Source: Bradyrhizobium cosmicum
GTDB taxonomy: Bacteria; Pseudomonadota; Alphaproteobacteria; Rhizobiales; Xanthobacteraceae
Reading direction: 5' to 3'
DNA: 64,000 nucleotides
Assembly: GCF_007290395.2 (NCBI RefSeq)
Contig: NZ_CP041656.2
Location: 1,984,001-2,048,000, forward strand
Shown here: positions 1 through 10,201 of the stretch, one piece after another
Numbering within the stretch: the first letter of the stretch is position 1
How the letters are laid out: each line of letters starts with the position of its first letter
Translations under genes and position numbers: made by a program
Notes under the pieces: model-generated
Told to the model about the DNA's origin: nothing
The model's database searches: none
The model's input: only the letters and a program-made list of their open reading frames with translations

Positions 1-2
1 CG

Positions 3-335
3 CTGCATCACCTGCCGGATTTCTGGAAGGCTGTGGCGATGGCGCGGATCTATCGCGCGCTGAAGCCGGGTGCGACCTTCTATCTTCGCGACATCGTCTA
101 CGCGTCGATGCCGGATGCCGTCGAACGCGACGTCGAGCAATGGGCCGACTGCCAGATCAAGAACCACGATTTCTCGCGCGAGAGCGTGGTGACGCATATG
201 CGCGACGAATATTCCACCTTCGGCTGGGTAATGGAGCGGATGCTGACCGACGTCGGCTTCACGCTGGTCTCGGCCGACTACCACGCGCCGATGCACGGCA
301 CTTATCTGCTGCGCAAACCCAATCCTTCGACGTAA
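3..335 (+). CDS. SAM-dependent methyltransferase, C-terminal part
   Basis: The reading frame is open from the first bases of the window, so this is the 3' end of a gene that begins upstream. The visible 110 residues start LHHLPDFWK and continue with a segment reading ALKPGATFYLRDIVY, the usual post-motif strand of class I methyltransferases ('leader releases a product after the carboxylate loop'). The end, GTYLLRKP, is the typical last beta strand. The SAM-binding glycine motif must lie outside the window, so substrate cannot be guessed. The family call rests on this C-terminal pattern only. Confidence 0.7.
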   Translation: MHHLPDFWKAVAMARIYRALKPGATFYLRDIVYASMPDAVERDVEQWADCQIKNHDFSRESVVTHMRDEYSTFGWVMERMLTDVGFTLVSADYHAPMHGTYLLRKPNPST

Positions 336-405
336 TGGCCAGCGCGCAGGGGCTAGAGCGGAACAACAAGCAGGGCTGCACGACAGAGCAGAACCGGAAA
401 CAACG

Positions 406-1281
406 ATGAAGCCGGCCGACGTCCTCATCGCCCTCATGGTGGCGATCATCTGGGGGCTTGCCTTCGTGGCGAGCCGGATCGCGCTCGACGAATTTTCGCC
501 GGAGCTGATGACGGCGATGCGCTTCGCCATCGCCGCAGTGCCGTGCCTGTTCATCCGCAAGCCCAAGATTGCCTGGTCGCTTCTGATCGCAATCAGCTTC
601 ACGCTGTTCCTCGGCCAGTTCCTGAGTCAGGCCTATGGCATCGCCCATGGTGTGCCGGTGGGCCTGACCTCGGTCGTCGTGCAGAGCCAGGCGCTGTTCA
701 CCATTGGCTTTGCGGCGATCGCATTCGGCGAGCGGACGACGCCGGTGCAGACGCTCGGCGTCGTCATCGCAGCGGCGGGTCTGCTGATGATCTGCGGCAC
801 CGTCGGATATGATTTCAGCATCGGCGCTTTCGCTGTGCTGATGATTGCTCCCGTGAGCTTTGCCGTCGGCAACGTTCTGTTGCGCGGCGCCCGCGGCGTG
901 CCGATGTTCGATCTGTTTGCCTGGCTTTGCCTTGCCACCGCAGTGCCGCTGTTCGCGCTGGCGCTGCTCGTCAACGGGCCGGCGCCGACGTGGCATTCGC
1001 TGATCCACATGTCGCCGACGGGCCTCGTCTGCCTGCTGGTAATCGGCGCCCTCTCCACCAGCATCGCCTATTGGCTGTGGGGCCGGCTGTTGCGCGATTA
1101 TCCCGCTGCCCAGGTGGTGCCGTTCGCGTTGCTGGTGCCGTTCGTCGGCTCGGCCGCCTCCAGCATCGTATTCGGCGAGCGATTCGGGCCGCTGCGGTTC
1201 GCCGGCATGCTGACCGTGGTCGGCGGCATCGCCGTGATGGTGCTGGCGCGGCGCCCGCAGCCGCTGCCAAAGACGGCGTGA
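406..1281 (+). CDS. EamA/DMT-family membrane transporter
   Basis: A 291-residue, almost entirely hydrophobic protein with about ten membrane segments in two repeats, the normal size and layout of the drug/metabolite transporter superfamily. The first repeat begins with DVLIALMVAIIWGLAFVASR, the typical first helix with its W-G-x-x-F pattern. The second repeat ends with the conserved block VVPFALLVPFVGSAASSIVFGE (read here as separate pieces: PFALLVPFVG and FGERF). Members export amino acids or other small metabolites through the inner membrane; the substrate is not evident. The ATG at 406 follows a purine-rich stretch. A decayed LysE-type exporter fragment lies directly downstream. Confidence 0.85.
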   Translation: MKPADVLIALMVAIIWGLAFVASRIALDEFSPELMTAMRFAIAAVPCLFIRKPKIAWSLLIAISFTLFLGQFLSQAYGIAHGVPVGLTSVVVQSQALFTIGFAAIAFGERTTPVQTLGVVIAAAGLLMICGTVGYDFSIGAFAVLMIAPVSFAVGNVLLRGARGVPMFDLFAWLCLATAVPLFALALLVNGPAPTWHSLIHMSPTGLVCLLVIGALSTSIAYWLWGRLLRDYPAAQVVPFALLVPFVGSAASSIVFGERFGPLRFAGMLTVVGGIAVMVLARRPQPLPKTA

Positions 1282-1307
1282 GGCGAGCATGACCCAGTTG
1301 CTGCTCG

Positions 1308-1526
1308 TTGCCTCCATCATGCCCGGCCAAGGCGGGCGAGGGGGACGGCCGGTTCCTCCAGACACTGGTCAGCCTGCTGGCGGGCACGGCCTCGACCGTG
1401 GTCCGGGCCTTCTTGGACACCGCACTGCGGCCGGTCCTGACCTCCGAGCGGCCGGTGCGGGCCTTCAATATGCTGATGGCGATCCTGCTGCGGGCGTCGC
1501 TCTACCCCATCTTCATGGATGCATGA
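1308..1526 (+). pseudogene. LysE-type exporter C-terminal remnant
   Basis: The frame encodes 72 residues whose second half, VRAFNMLMAILLRASLYPIF, resembles the last membrane helix of LysE/RhtB-type exporters, where a line such as 'R-x-F-N-x-x-M-A-x-L-L-x-A-S-L-Y-P' closes the protein. The preceding part, with a VLTSERP turn, fits the loop before that helix. Nothing like the first 130 residues of a LysE protein is present: the EamA stop codon is only 26 bases upstream. I therefore read it as a degraded gene end. It could alternatively be a chance open frame; similarity is judged from memory. Confidence 0.45.
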
Positions 1527-1560
1527 TGCCGCAGTTTTCCATGCAGAAACGGGTTTCCCA

Positions 1561-1589
1561 GGGGGCTGAAAATGCTCTAGACAGCCCCC
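1561..1589 (+). terminator. Hairpin upstream of ilvC
   Basis: GGGGGCTG at 1561-1568 pairs perfectly with CAGCCCCC at 1582-1589 around a 13-base loop. No T-run follows, so it is a weak terminator candidate for the upstream region or a leader structure about 70 bases before ilvC. Confidence 0.35.
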
Positions 1590-1621
1590 GAAATCCGCAA
1601 ATTTCACCGTCCGAGACCTGA

Positions 1622-2680
<1,059 letters not shown>

Positions 2681-2699
2681 GCTTTGCGCTCCCCGACGC

Positions 2700-2727
2700 G
2701 CAGCGCACCACGCAAGTGGTGCGCTGC
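2700..2727 (+). terminator. Perfect hairpin with GCAA tetraloop after ilvC
   Basis: GCAGCGCACCAC (2700-2711) and GTGGTGCGCTGC (2716-2727) form a 12-bp perfect stem closed by GCAA, a GNRA tetraloop. There is no T-run, so it may protect the ilvC 3' end or pause polymerase rather than terminate alone. Confidence 0.45.
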
Positions 2728-2799
2728 ATCGCCGGGACAGGAGAGCAGAACACAAGCTTGGCTCGCCAAACCAAATCTTAAACCTTCGCGACTATATCT

Positions 2800-2832
2800 G
2801 AGCGGGATCGCGAACAGCGGTCTCGCTCTTTT
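2800..2832 (+). terminator. Rho-independent terminator downstream of ilvC
   Basis: A 12-pair stem (GAGCGGGATCGC with GCGGTCTCGCTC, two G-U pairs allowed) around the loop GAACA spans 2800-2828, followed at once by TTTT (2829-2832). This has the form of an intrinsic terminator and lies 120 bases after the ilvC stop. Confidence 0.7.
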
Positions 2833-3213
2833 CATCTCGCGCGAAGCATTGCTGCTTCATTCAAGTTCTTCGCGAGTTGAAGTGCTCTCCGAGCAGCAAG
2901 AACTGACACTTAAACCACATTCTTGACCTCGCGTCGTTTCTCGGAATTTCCCGTAAACTCCCCGGCTCCGAAACGTCAGCGTCTTCAGAGTCGAAGCCCA
3001 GGCTCTTCATCCGCGTTCTCAGCATCAGAACGGTCTGGTCGCGCGAGGTTCGCGTGCCGCCTTATCCTGAGAACCAACACTTGCTTGCAGCCCCCCGCGG
3101 CAGAACGGCCAGCCAAGAAATGTCGTCGGTGCGCAGCCTGAGAAACGGGTAGCATTGCACGACACGGCGTCTCTCCTACATGATCACCTGGGGAAACTTG
3201 AGGGGGAACGACC
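2833..3213. other. Intergenic region ilvC-SDR, no gene seen
   Basis: About 380 bases with lower GC than the flanks and no convincing coding frame. The short open frames have poor codon use and no ribosome site. It presumably carries the promoter of the SDR gene, but I see no clear -35/-10 pair. Confidence 0.4.
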
Positions 3214-4065
3214 ATGAGATCTGTCGTCGTCACCGGCGCGTCCACGGGCATTGGCTGGGCCATTGCGAAATTCCTGATCGGGCGCGGCTATCGCGTCTTC
3301 GGCAGTGTCCGCAAGCAGGCCGATGCCGACCGGCTCAAGGGTGAGTTCGGCACGAACTTCACGCCGCTTCTGTTCGACGTTACCGATGAGGCTGCCGTGC
3401 TGGCGGCGGCGCGCGAGGTCCGCGCTGTGCTGGGCGGCGAGACGCTGGCGGGTCTCGTCAACAATGCCGGCATCGCGGTCGCAAGCCCCGTGCTCGAATT
3501 GTCGGCCGACGACTTCCGCCGCCAGATGGACATCAACGTCATCGGCCCGGTGATTGCGACGCAGGCTTTTGGGCCGCTGCTCGGCGCCGACCCGTCACTG
3601 AAGGGGCCGAAGGGACGGATCGTCATGATCAGCTCGGTGGCGGGCAACAACGCGAATCCGCTGTCGGCGCCTTACAGCACCTCCAAGCACGCCATCGAGG
3701 GGCTGTCGGAGAGCATGCGCCGCGAGCTGATGCTGTTTGGCATCGACGTCATCATCGTCGCCCCCGGGGCGGTGAGGACGCCGATCTGGAGCAAGGCCGA
3801 GCAGATCGATCTCTCCGTCTACCGGAATTCGCCCTATCTGCCGGCACTCAACAAGGTCATGGCGTTCATGATGGATCTCGGTGCGAACGGCCTGCCGGCC
3901 GAGCGTATCGCCGAAATCGTGTTCGAGGCGCTGACCAGCCCAAATCCCAAGGTCCGCTACCAGATCACACCCGACCGCATGCGCCATCTGATTGGTGCCG
4001 TGCTGCCGAAGCGGACGCTCGACCGCATCATCGCCAAGCGGCTGGGGCTGCTGCCGCAGGGTTGA
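3214..4065 (+). CDS. SDR-family NAD(P)-dependent oxidoreductase
   Basis: A 283-residue classical short-chain dehydrogenase. The cofactor motif TGASTGIG is at residues 7-14, the NNAG motif at 83-86, and the catalytic Ser (ISS, about 140-141), Tyr154 and Lys158 (YSTSK) are present. The proline-glycine block after the active site (VAPGAVRTP) is normal. The start follows a GGGGGAACGACC ribosome site. Substrate is unknown: the C-terminal region (ITPDRMRHLIGAVLPKRTLD) resembles SDRs related to retinol or steroid dehydrogenases, but this gives no substrate. It is a single gene, with 286 bases of non-coding sequence before the next one. Confidence 0.9.
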   Translation: MRSVVVTGASTGIGWAIAKFLIGRGYRVFGSVRKQADADRLKGEFGTNFTPLLFDVTDEAAVLAAAREVRAVLGGETLAGLVNNAGIAVASPVLELSADDFRRQMDINVIGPVIATQAFGPLLGADPSLKGPKGRIVMISSVAGNNANPLSAPYSTSKHAIEGLSESMRRELMLFGIDVIIVAPGAVRTPIWSKAEQIDLSVYRNSPYLPALNKVMAFMMDLGANGLPAERIAEIVFEALTSPNPKVRYQITPDRMRHLIGAVLPKRTLDRIIAKRLGLLPQG

Positions 4066-4351
4066 TCGACGTTCAGCGCGCCACGGCCGTCCGTCCGCGC
4101 GGATGGGCCGCGATCGGCCCCAACGGCACCACTGGGGGAATCAAGGTTGCCGGTTCGCCCAGGGCCGCCCGGCCGGTGCCGCGCGGCCGTTCGTCGTCCA
4201 CTAACATTAAGCGAAGGTCGGACCGCGACACGCGTTGCTTGTCGGTGACCGTTCAATTACAGTTTTATGACACGGTGCAGGCTTCCGGCTGCGCCGAACG
4301 CCGCAGGCTGGCCCGACGGCTGGGTATTCATCGCGCCGGACCAGCAGTTGC

Positions 4352-6073
4352 GTGTCGTCGATGGCGTCCGCGCCCAATCCAGGTCCTTCCGCTGCCACCG
4401 CCGTGCTGGCGAGCGTCGCCGCGCTCGGAATCTGGCGGCTGCTTGCGGTTGCCGCACCACATCTGGCGGCGCTCGGCCTGATGTACGAGACCGAGACGGA
4501 TTTCGGCTCGCGGCTGTCCTTCGCGCTCGCCTGGGGTATCCTCAACTTCCTCTGGATCACGCTGCTGCGGCGGCCCGCATTGTCGGGCGCGCTGTCGCTG
4601 ACCATGGTCGTGGTGCTGGTGCTGCTGTCGCGGCTCAAGCACGACGTCGTGCAGATGACGGTCAACTTCATCGATCTGATGATGATCGACCGCGACACCG
4701 TCGCGTTCCTGTTCACGATCTTCCCGAATCTGCGCTGGTCGGTGATCCTGGCCGGTCTCGTCACGTTGCCGCTGATGTATGCGCTGTGGTGGCTCGATCC
4801 GTTCCGCATCCGCAGGCTGCCGGCGCTCGCGTGCAAGCTCGCCTGTCTTGCCGCACTGGTCGGCTATTCGCTTTACCACCCCGACGAGGCCTGGCGCGGC
4901 TATTACGACGACGGCTATCTCTCGAAATTCTTCCGCTCCGGCGTCAGCGCGGTCTCCGACTTTGCGCAATACGGCTTCATGGAATCGGCCGCCGCGACCG
5001 ACGAACGGCTCAACATGCCGCTGGTCGATGCCTGCCATCCCGCCGGCCGCCGGCCGAACATCATCATGATCCATGATGAATCGAGCTTCGACATCCGCGC
5101 CGCCCAGGGCATCAAGGTGCCGGCCGGATATGGCAATCATTTCAAATCCTGGGATGGCAAGCAGCGCGCGTTCCTGGCCGAGAGCAATGGCGGCCCGAGC
5201 TGGTTCACCGAATACAACGTGCTCGCCGGGCTGTCGTCGCGCTCGTTCGGCCGCTTCGCTTATTTCGTGACGCGCATCGCGACTGGCCGCGTCGAGCGCG
5301 GCCTGCCGCTGGCGCTACGGCGCTGCGGCTACGACACCCTGTCGCTCTATCCCGCCTATGGCGGCTTCATGGCTGCGCGCAGCTTTCAGATGACGACCGG
5401 CGTCGAACGTTTTCTCGACTCCAAGGATCTTGGCGCGAAGGATGTCGAGCCTGACAGCTTCTTCTACGACAAGGCCCTCAAGTTGATGGGGCAGCAGCCG
5501 CCAAACAAGCCGCTGTTCACCTTCATCTATCTCGGCGCCAATCATTTCCCCTGGGAGACGCGCTTCCGCCCGGACCTGCTGCCGAACTGGCGCGCGCCGG
5601 GCAACGTGCCGTCGATCGACGAATATCTGCGCCGGCAGGCGATGAGCGCAGAGCAGTACAAGGCCTTCCTGGCCGGCCTGAAAAAGAATTTTCCGGGAGA
5701 ACCCTTCCTGATCGTGCGCTATGGCGATCATCAGCCCGAGTTCGCGCCGGCTATCCTCGAGCCCGGGCTCGACGAGGGCGCTCTCGGCAAGAAGCTCGAT
5801 GCTTACGATCCGCGCCTCTATGCGACCTACTACGCGATCGACGCCGTCAATTTCGAGCCGGTGAAGAGCGAGGCCGTGATGGACACGGTCGACGGTCCCT
5901 ATCTGCCGCTGGTGATCCAGGAAGCCGCCGGCATTCCGCTCGATCCGTCCTTCGCCGAGCAGAAGGAGATCATGCTCCGCTGCAAAGGCATCTTCTACGG
6001 CTGCAAGGACGGCGCGGAGGCGCGACGGCTCAACCGGCTGCTGATCGACGCAGGGATGATCCGGGGACTGTAG
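4352..6073 (+). CDS. Membrane-anchored sulfatase-like phosphotransferase/hydrolase
   Basis: A 573-residue protein with four to five membrane helices in the first 190 residues and a periplasmic alkaline-phosphatase-fold domain after that, the layout of LtaS/OpgB/EptA-type enzymes that move phosphate-containing headgroups onto lipids or glycans. The metal-site strand NIIMIHDES, the segment GGPSWFTEYNVLAG (where family members carry the nucleophile before E-[FY]-x-V-L) and RYGDHQPEF with its Asp-His ligands are visible. A Ser appears to stand where a Thr is usual, by my alignment from memory. The GTG at 4352 or the ATG at 4361 could be the start. It is convergent with the next gene, 5 bases apart. 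Confidence 0.8.
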   Translation: MSSMASAPNPGPSAATAVLASVAALGIWRLLAVAAPHLAALGLMYETETDFGSRLSFALAWGILNFLWITLLRRPALSGALSLTMVVVLVLLSRLKHDVVQMTVNFIDLMMIDRDTVAFLFTIFPNLRWSVILAGLVTLPLMYALWWLDPFRIRRLPALACKLACLAALVGYSLYHPDEAWRGYYDDGYLSKFFRSGVSAVSDFAQYGFMESAAATDERLNMPLVDACHPAGRRPNIIMIHDESSFDIRAAQGIKVPAGYGNHFKSWDGKQRAFLAESNGGPSWFTEYNVLAGLSSRSFGRFAYFVTRIATGRVERGLPLALRRCGYDTLSLYPAYGGFMAARSFQMTTGVERFLDSKDLGAKDVEPDSFFYDKALKLMGQQPPNKPLFTFIYLGANHFPWETRFRPDLLPNWRAPGNVPSIDEYLRRQAMSAEQYKAFLAGLKKNFPGEPFLIVRYGDHQPEFAPAILEPGLDEGALGKKLDAYDPRLYATYYAIDAVNFEPVKSEAVMDTVDGPYLPLVIQEAAGIPLDPSFAEQKEIMLRCKGIFYGCKDGAEARRLNRLLIDAGMIRGL

Positions 6074-6078
6074 CCGGC

Positions 6079-7638
6079 CTACCGCTTGCCCACCTTCTCC
6101 CACAGCCACTTCGCCACCGCATCCGGTGAGGAATTCGCATCGTTGCCGGCGGCACGCAAATTGGCCTCGCGCATCGTGGCGATGTCGATCTTGCCGAGCA
6201 GCGGAGTGAGCGCCGTCTTGAGCCGTTCGTCGCCGGCGCGTTTCGGCGCCAGCAGCAGGATGGCATCATAGGGCGGGATCGCGTGCCTGGGATCGTCCAG
6301 CGCCGTGAGATCGTATTTCGCGATCAGGCCGTCGCTGGTGTAGCCGGCGATCACGTCGACCTCGCCGCTGGCGACTGCCGCATACATGAAGTCCGGCTGC
6401 ATCTGACGCTGGGCGCGGAACGAAAGGCCATAGGCCTTTTGCAGCGCCGCCCATTCGGGGCGCGAGAAGAACTCGTAGTCGCCGGCAATCGACAGCTTCG
6501 GAGCATGCGCCGCGAGATCGGCGATGGTACGGATGTCGAGTGCTTCGGCGCGCGTCTTCGGCATCACCAGCGCATAGGCATTCTCGAAGCCGAGCTCGCC
6601 GAGCAGGGTGACGTTGTCCTTGGTGAGCGCCGTCTTCAGTTCCGCCAATAATTCCGCACGCGGCTTGATGTCCGTGCGGTGAAGCTGGTTGGCCCAGAGC
6701 GTGCCGGAATAGTCGACATAGAGGTCGATATCTCCTGCCTTCAACGCCTCGAAGATCACGCTCGAGCCAAGACCCGATCTCGCAGTGGAGGGCAGGCCGG
6801 CGGCCTGGAGACGATCCCTGAGCAAGGCCGAGAGCACATATTGCTCGGCAAATGTCTTGGCACCGACCACATAGCCTGATGACGAGCGGCCCATCGAGGG
6901 CACCAGGGTCGCTGCGACCAGCGCCGCGATCCCGGCGGCGCCGAGCCCGCTGCGCAAGCGGCTGCGGCGGCGCAGGCCACTCTCGATCAGTCCGAGCAGT
7001 TGATCCACGGCGAGCGCGAGCGCGGCCGATGTAAAGCAGCCGAACAGCACGAACACCCAGTTCTGGGTCTGCAATCCCGCAAAGATGTAGTTGCCGAGGC
7101 TGGTTTGCCCGATCGGCGTCGACAGCGTCGCAGTGCCGATCACCCACACCGCGGCGGTGCGGATGCCCGCCATCATCACCGGCAGCGCCAGCGGTAGCTC
7201 GACCATCACGAGCGACTGCCGCGCGGTCATGCCGACTCCTTCCGCGGCTTCGATCAGCGCGGGATCGATGCCGTTCAGCCCGGTGATGCCGTTGCGCAGC
7301 ACCGGCAGCATCGAATAGAGCGCCAGCGCCAGCACCGCCGGCAGGAATCCGAAGGCGGAGAAGGAGACGCCGAACCAGGCGAGTGTCAGCGAAGCCGCTG
7401 CGAGCAGCAGCGGATAGAACAGCGCGAGCAGCGCCAGTCCCGGTACTGTCTGCACGATGCTGGCAAGCGCGAGCAGGATGCTCCGCGGCGCCGGACGGTT
7501 GCGGGTCAGGATCGCCAGCGGCAGGCTGACGGTGAGGCCAAGCGCCAGCGCGGCGAGGCTCACCCTCACATGGTTGCCGAGATAGTCGGGCAAATGCGAC
7601 AGCGCCTCGCCCCAACGCGGATCGGAGAGGAGGCTCAT
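6079..7638 (-). CDS. ABC permease fused to glycine-betaine/choline-type binding protein
   Basis: A 519-residue fusion. Residues 1-220 form a ProW/OpuCB-type permease with about six membrane helices and the EAA-like loop (ALIEAAEGVGMTARQSLVMV). After one more helix near 240-255, residues 260-519 form an OpuAC-type solute-binding domain that begins GYVVGAKTFAEQYVLSALL and has the characteristic LYVDYSGTLW segment. The binding domain would be tethered on the periplasmic face. Such fusions are known for osmoprotectant and related quaternary amine importers (OpuB, OsmF/YehZ and EgtU types). Its start overlaps the stop of the ATPase gene by four bases, so the two are translationally coupled. The exact ligand is not predictable from sequence alone. 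Confidence 0.9.
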   Translation of the reverse strand: MSLLSDPRWGEALSHLPDYLGNHVRVSLAALALGLTVSLPLAILTRNRPAPRSILLALASIVQTVPGLALLALFYPLLLAAASLTLAWFGVSFSAFGFLPAVLALALYSMLPVLRNGITGLNGIDPALIEAAEGVGMTARQSLVMVELPLALPVMMAGIRTAAVWVIGTATLSTPIGQTSLGNYIFAGLQTQNWVFVLFGCFTSAALALAVDQLLGLIESGLRRRSRLRSGLGAAGIAALVAATLVPSMGRSSSGYVVGAKTFAEQYVLSALLRDRLQAAGLPSTARSGLGSSVIFEALKAGDIDLYVDYSGTLWANQLHRTDIKPRAELLAELKTALTKDNVTLLGELGFENAYALVMPKTRAEALDIRTIADLAAHAPKLSIAGDYEFFSRPEWAALQKAYGLSFRAQRQMQPDFMYAAVASGEVDVIAGYTSDGLIAKYDLTALDDPRHAIPPYDAILLLAPKRAGDERLKTALTPLLGKIDIATMREANLRAAGNDANSSPDAVAKWLWEKVGKR

Positions 7639-8402
7639 GCCGCACCGCTCTGCGGGAGCAGCGCGTTCAGCCGCTCGACCTGGCGCCGCGGCGTGCGCAG
7701 CAGCTCCAGCACATAGGCGTCGTCGCTTTTCGAGAGCTCCACCGGCGTGCCCTGCGCGAGCATCCTTCCGCCGCGCATCACCGCGATGCGGTCGGCGAGC
7801 AGGATCGCCTCCGTCATGTCATGCGTAATCATCACCGTGGTCAGCCCGAGGCTGCGATGCAGGGCCCGATAATCGTCGCCCAGCGCATCACGGGTGAGGG
7901 GATCGAGCGCGCCGAACGGCTCGTCCATCAGCACGATGCGTGGTTTTGCCGCGAGCGCCCGTGCCACGCCGACGCGCTGCCGCTGACCGCCCGAGAGTGC
8001 TTCGGGCAGCCTGTCGCGATGCGCGGTTCGGTCGAGTTGCACGAGCGCCAGCAACTCGTCGATTCGGGCGTCGATCTCCGCCGTCGCTACGCCCAGCAGC
8101 TTTGGCGTAATCCCGATATTGTCCGCAACGCTCAAATGCGGGAACAGTCCACCGCTCTGGAAGACGTAGCCAATTCGCCGCCGCAGCGCGACAGGGTCGA
8201 CATTCCGCACCTCCTCGCCCTCGACCGTGATGGTGCCGCCGTCAGCCTCAATCAGCCGGTTGGCGAGCCGCAGCAGTGTGGTCTTGCCAGATCCCGAACC
8301 ACCGACAACAGCCAAAAACTCGCCCTCGGCGATGTCGAGCGACGCATCGTCGACGGCCTTGAGGTGACCGAAGCTCTTGCTGACATGGGAGTAGCCAATC
8401 AT
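7635..8402 (-). CDS. ABC transporter ATP-binding protein, osmoprotectant type
   Basis: ATPase partner of the fused permease/binding protein. Walker A GGSGSGKTT, signature ALSGGQRQRVG and Walker B IVLMDEPFGALD are all present, with the H-loop TVMITHDMTEA. The frame is open further upstream to 8483, but the conserved domain begins right after MIGYSHVSKSF, so I place the start at 8402; 8417 is also possible. No CBS domains follow, unlike long OpuAA proteins. It is divergent from the ATPase gene at 8552, and the gap should contain both promoters. Confidence 0.9.
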   Translation of the reverse strand: MIGYSHVSKSFGHLKAVDDASLDIAEGEFLAVVGGSGSGKTTLLRLANRLIEADGGTITVEGEEVRNVDPVALRRRIGYVFQSGGLFPHLSVADNIGITPKLLGVATAEIDARIDELLALVQLDRTAHRDRLPEALSGGQRQRVGVARALAAKPRIVLMDEPFGALDPLTRDALGDDYRALHRSLGLTTVMITHDMTEAILLADRIAVMRGGRMLAQGTPVELSKSDDAYVLELLRTPRRQVERLNALLPQSGAA

Positions 8403-8551
8403 CGTCCTGGACGGCATCGGGCGGGAGCTCACTTCGCTGACCCGCCCACCGAGGGAGGGGATGACGAGGCCCATGCGTAGCACGCTTGGCGGCTTGATTG
8501 AACTTGGCCGCGCGAGCGGCTAAGGCATCGGGCCAAGTTCGGAGGGAATAC

Positions 8552-9370
8552 ATGACGACGCCCACAGCGGTGGCGCTGGAAGATGCCAAGGTCGCGTTCC
8601 GGCTCGGGGACGGACGGATCTATACGGCGGTGGAGAAGGCGCATCTGGTGGTCGCCCAGGGCGAGTTCGTCGCCATTGTCGGCCCGACCGGATGCGGAAA
8701 ATCCACGCTGCTCAACGTCGCGGCCGGACTGCTGACGCCGGCGGCGGGCAGCGTCAGGATATTCGACCGGCCGCTCTCGGGGCTGAACCGGGATGCCGGC
8801 TACCTGTTCCAGGCCGATGCCTTGTTCCCGTGGAAGACCGCGCTCGACAATGTCGCCATTGGGCTCGACATCATGGGGGCGCCGCGTGCCGAGGCGGTTC
8901 AGCGCGCGCAGAAATGGCTCACAGCCGTCGGCCTCGGCGCTTTCGCCAATCGTTATCCACACATGCTCTCCGGCGGCCAGCGCAAGCGCGTGGCGCTGGC
9001 GCAGGTCTTGATCCGCGATCCCAAAATCCTCTTGATGGACGAGCCGTTCGGGCCGCTCGATGCTCAGACCCGCCAGGTGATGGGCAATCTGCTGCTCGAC
9101 CTCTGGAATGCCGACCGCAAGGCGGTGCTGTTCGTCACCCACGATCTCGAAGAGGCGATCGCGCTCGCCGACCGTGTCGTGATCATGTCGGCGGGGCCTT
9201 CCTCGCGCATCATCGGCGACTGGCGCGTCAGCTTGCAGCGCCCGCGCGACATTTTCGAGGTGCGGATCGACAAGGAGTTCCACGCGCTCCACCGCGAGAT
9301 CTGGAACGTGCTCAAAGACGAGGTGATGAAGGGCTACGCGCAGTCCACCCAGGCGGCGGAGGCGGTCTGA
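8552..9370 (+). CDS. ABC transporter ATP-binding protein, NitT/TauT type
   Basis: A 272-residue ATPase of the nitrate/sulfonate/taurine importer family. Walker A is GPTGCGKST, the Q-loop region reads LFQADALFPWKTALDNV (the PWK/PWR signature is typical of this family), the signature is LSGGQRKR and Walker B is ILLMDEPFGPLD. The start at 8552 is set by the ribosome site GGAGGGAATAC; the frame is open further upstream but without one. Its stop overlaps the ATG of the permease gene (TGATG). A matching binding protein is not adjacent; the best candidate lies about 4 kb downstream at 14262. Confidence 0.93.
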   Translation: MTTPTAVALEDAKVAFRLGDGRIYTAVEKAHLVVAQGEFVAIVGPTGCGKSTLLNVAAGLLTPAAGSVRIFDRPLSGLNRDAGYLFQADALFPWKTALDNVAIGLDIMGAPRAEAVQRAQKWLTAVGLGAFANRYPHMLSGGQRKRVALAQVLIRDPKILLMDEPFGPLDAQTRQVMGNLLLDLWNADRKAVLFVTHDLEEAIALADRVVIMSAGPSSRIIGDWRVSLQRPRDIFEVRIDKEFHALHREIWNVLKDEVMKGYAQSTQAAEAV

Positions 9371-10155
9371 TGTCGCGCGTCACGCTGCTTGCGCTTCAAG
9401 TCCTTGTCGCCGTGGTCTGCATCGCGCTGTGGCAGTTGCTGTCGACCGTGCCGGTGTTCGGCAAGATCCTGCTGCCGCCGTTCTTCTTCTCCAATCCGGT
9501 CGACGTCCTCGCCCAGATCGTCAAGTGGTTCTCGTCCGGCGTGATCTGGAAGCATCTCGGCATCACGCTGACGGAATCAATCCTGGCCTTCGTGATTGGA
9601 TCGGCCGGCGGTGTGCTGGTCGGGTTCTGGTTCGCTCGCCAGCCGCTCGTCGCCGCGGTGTTCGACCCCTACGTCAAGATGGTGAACGCGTTGCCGCGCG
9701 TCGTGCTGGCGCCGATCTTCGCGCTTTGGCTCGGCCTCGGCATCTGGTCGAAGGTCGCGCTCGGCGTGACGCTGGTGTTCTTCATCGTGTTCTTCAACGT
9801 CTATCAGGGTGTGAAAGAGGTCAGCCGCACCGTGCTCGACAACGGACGCATGCTGGGCATGAGCGAGCGGCAGCTGATGCGGCACGTCTATTGGCCGTCG
9901 GCACTGTCCTGGATGTTCTCCTCGCTGCATACTTCGGTCGGCTTCGCCGTGGTCGGCGCGGTCGTCGGCGAATATCTGGGATCGGCGGCCGGGCTCGGCT
10001 ACCTCATTCAGCAGGCCGAAGGTGTGTTCGACGTCGCCGGCGTGTTCGCCGGCATGTTCGTGCTATCGGCCTTTGTCATCCTGATCGACTATGGGGTTAC
10101 GCTGGTGGAGCGACGCCTGCTGGTGTGGCGGCCGACCGTGGACGGGCGCGGCTAG
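9370..10155 (+). CDS. ABC transporter permease, NitT/TauT type
   Basis: A 261-residue inner-membrane permease with about six helices. The conserved cytoplasmic loop, LDNGRMLGMSERQLMRHVYWPSAL (here split as GMSERQLMRHVYWP), is the EAA-type coupling motif that docks onto the ATPase. N-terminal LWQLLSTVPVFGKILLPPF matches SsuC/TauC-like proteins. It is coupled to the ATPase gene by a one-base overlap. It ends 47 bases before a candidate ECF-type promoter and an unrelated gene module. Confidence 0.92.
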   Translation: MSRVTLLALQVLVAVVCIALWQLLSTVPVFGKILLPPFFFSNPVDVLAQIVKWFSSGVIWKHLGITLTESILAFVIGSAGGVLVGFWFARQPLVAAVFDPYVKMVNALPRVVLAPIFALWLGLGIWSKVALGVTLVFFIVFFNVYQGVKEVSRTVLDNGRMLGMSERQLMRHVYWPSALSWMFSSLHTSVGFAVVGAVVGEYLGSAAGLGYLIQQAEGVFDVAGVFAGMFVLSAFVILIDYGVTLVERRLLVWRPTVDGRG

Positions 10156-10201
10156 GTAGGCCGCCGCGCCTGACTGCTGACGTTTATGTGATCGACCGGC
10201 C

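Noticed and set aside
2684..3141. Short open frames after ilvC
   Set aside because: They cross the terminator hairpins and have atypical codon use, so they are taken as non-coding.
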